From NCBI RefSeq assembly GCF_001422045.1, contig NZ_LMLW01000012.1, positions 178,856 through 242,855 on the forward strand: a stretch of DNA of 64,000 bases, given 5' to 3'. A program made the translations under genes and the position numbers. The stretch comes from Sphingomonas sp. Leaf242. GTDB taxonomy: Bacteria; Pseudomonadota; Alphaproteobacteria; Sphingomonadales; Sphingomonadaceae. Below the pieces are notes generated by a model that was given only the letters and a program-made list of their open reading frames with translations, searched no databases and was not told the DNA's origin. Shown in pieces: positions 63,578 through 64,000 of the stretch (its first letter is position 1; each line of letters starts with the position of its first letter).

Positions 63578-63785
63578 GTTCTGGTAGGTGCCCGAGCCGT
63601 GTCGAATGTCGTCTTCTGGGCGAAGCCTGACGGAGCGGGCGGTAAGCGACGGGCGCACCGCGTAACCAGGGCTCCGTGCCGTTCACTCCTGGGGCTGCCT
63701 GTAGGACCACTTCCCTCTGACGGAGGAGCCTAAACGGGCGTTCTTCAGGTCGACTTGGCGTGCCGATCGCGGTGCCTGCCCCGAA
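63578..63785. ncRNA. Possible structured non-coding RNA
   Basis: Roughly 200 bp without a credible gene can fold end to end. GGTAGGTGCC at 63583 pairs with GGTGCCTGCC at 63771 (three wobble pairs). Inside, GGCTCCGT pairs with ACGGAGGAGCC around 63669–63731, and GGTGCCCG can pair with CGGGCGCACC. The element ACGGAGGAGCCTAAACGGGC faintly recalls the 3' half of 6S RNA, but I cannot confirm the family or strand. The frames across it are arginine-rich and look spurious. Confidence 0.3.
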
Positions 63786-63801
63786 GCCCGCAGACACACG
63801 A

Positions 63802-63832
63802 AAGCCCGCGTCCCTGGTTGGGGACGCGGGCT
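63802..63832 (-). terminator. Hairpin terminator downstream of the MCP gene
   Basis: AAGCCCGCGTCCC and GGGACGCGGGCTT form a perfect 13-bp stem. It lies about 30 bp after the stop of the leftward chemoreceptor gene; the following T run is short. Confidence 0.7.
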
Positions 63833-63861
63833 TCCTGTTCAGCCTTGCGGCTAAGCGTCGA

Positions 63862-64000
63862 TCAGAACTCGTTCCAGTCGTCGTCCGAACGGACCAGCGC
63901 GGGGATCGCCGCGGCCGGCAGCGGCTTGACCGGCGAAGCATAGCCTGCGCTCGGCTGGCTCAGTGCCTTGCCGAACGTCTGCTGGATCTTCGCGCGTGCG
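63862..64000 (-). CDS. Methyl-accepting chemotaxis protein, C-terminal end (partial)
   Basis: Only the last 45 residues are present. They end in RSDDDWNEF, the type of acidic-aromatic pentapeptide tail (NWETF-like) that tethers CheR and CheB to receptors. An Ala/Pro-rich linker precedes it. It is the only chemoreceptor in the window and would feed the CheA pathway at 18–24 kb. The rest of the gene lies beyond the right edge. Confidence 0.75.
   Translation of the reverse strand, partial: ARAKIQQTFGKALSQPSAGYASPVKPLPAAAIPALVRSDDDWNEF

Noticed and set aside
63552..63941. Leftward 129-codon frame across the gap and MCP end
   Set aside because: Arginine-rich translation out of frame with the MCP tail and crossing a terminator hairpin.

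Overview
The window is a GC-rich, gene-dense chromosomal segment that looks like an alphaproteobacterium of the Sphingomonas group. The signs are the alphaproteobacterial flagellar regulators FlaF, FlbT and a FlbD-like protein, a FliM–DUF6468–MotE operon, a large TonB-dependent receptor, and a NodT-type efflux lipoprotein. The genus is inferred from gene content; no ribosomal RNA or other marker is present.

Region 1 (1–7.5 kb) is a small metabolic/transport island. A leftward unit encodes a fold-III PLP enzyme, a TonB receptor and an MFS permease (cut by the window edge). It diverges from a rightward aldehyde dehydrogenase–SDR pair, followed by a membrane-anchored AraC-type regulator. Region 2 (7.6–13.3 kb) is a complete RND efflux operon: lipoprotein adaptor, HAE1-type pump and NodT-type outer membrane factor.

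Region 3 (13.3–62 kb) is a large flagellar and chemotaxis cluster. It begins with flaF divergent from a HAD-hydrolase/methyltransferase pair. Next is one tight rightward operon of about 9.5 kb: motA, STAS, cheY, cheA, cheW, cheR, cheB, cheY, cheD, a CheZ-like candidate, motB, a FliL-like gene and a PilZ gene. It converges on fliL–fliM–DUF6468–motE at a perfect bidirectional terminator. Then come flgF-flgG-flgA-flgH, flagellin, several uncharacterised genes, flgE-flgK-flgL (leftward), flbT-fliI-fliJ-muramidase, a sigma-like protein with only region 2, an unknown gene, and an XRE-type regulator. flgB and a 915-residue FlaEY-like protein follow (leftward), then fliG-fliH, fliF-fliN-flbD-flhA and fliK-flgD. 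flgC, fliE, flgI, fliD, fliP/Q/R and flhB are not in the window.

Nearly every flagellar transcription unit except flagellin starts behind the same CCTATAA(T)-type element. Several of these have a GGCA-N5-TGCC palindrome close by. The FlbD-like protein has lost the residues needed for sigma-54 activation. Together these suggest a flagellar hierarchy rewired away from sigma-54, possibly involving the sigma-like and XRE proteins encoded inside the cluster. This is the most interesting hypothesis here.

Region 4 (62–64 kb) holds a small zinc-ribbon membrane protein, a DUF2971 protein, a possible structured RNA, and the C-terminal end of a methyl-accepting chemotaxis protein. Three 94-bp palindromic repeats and two copies of another inverted repeat sit at operon boundaries.
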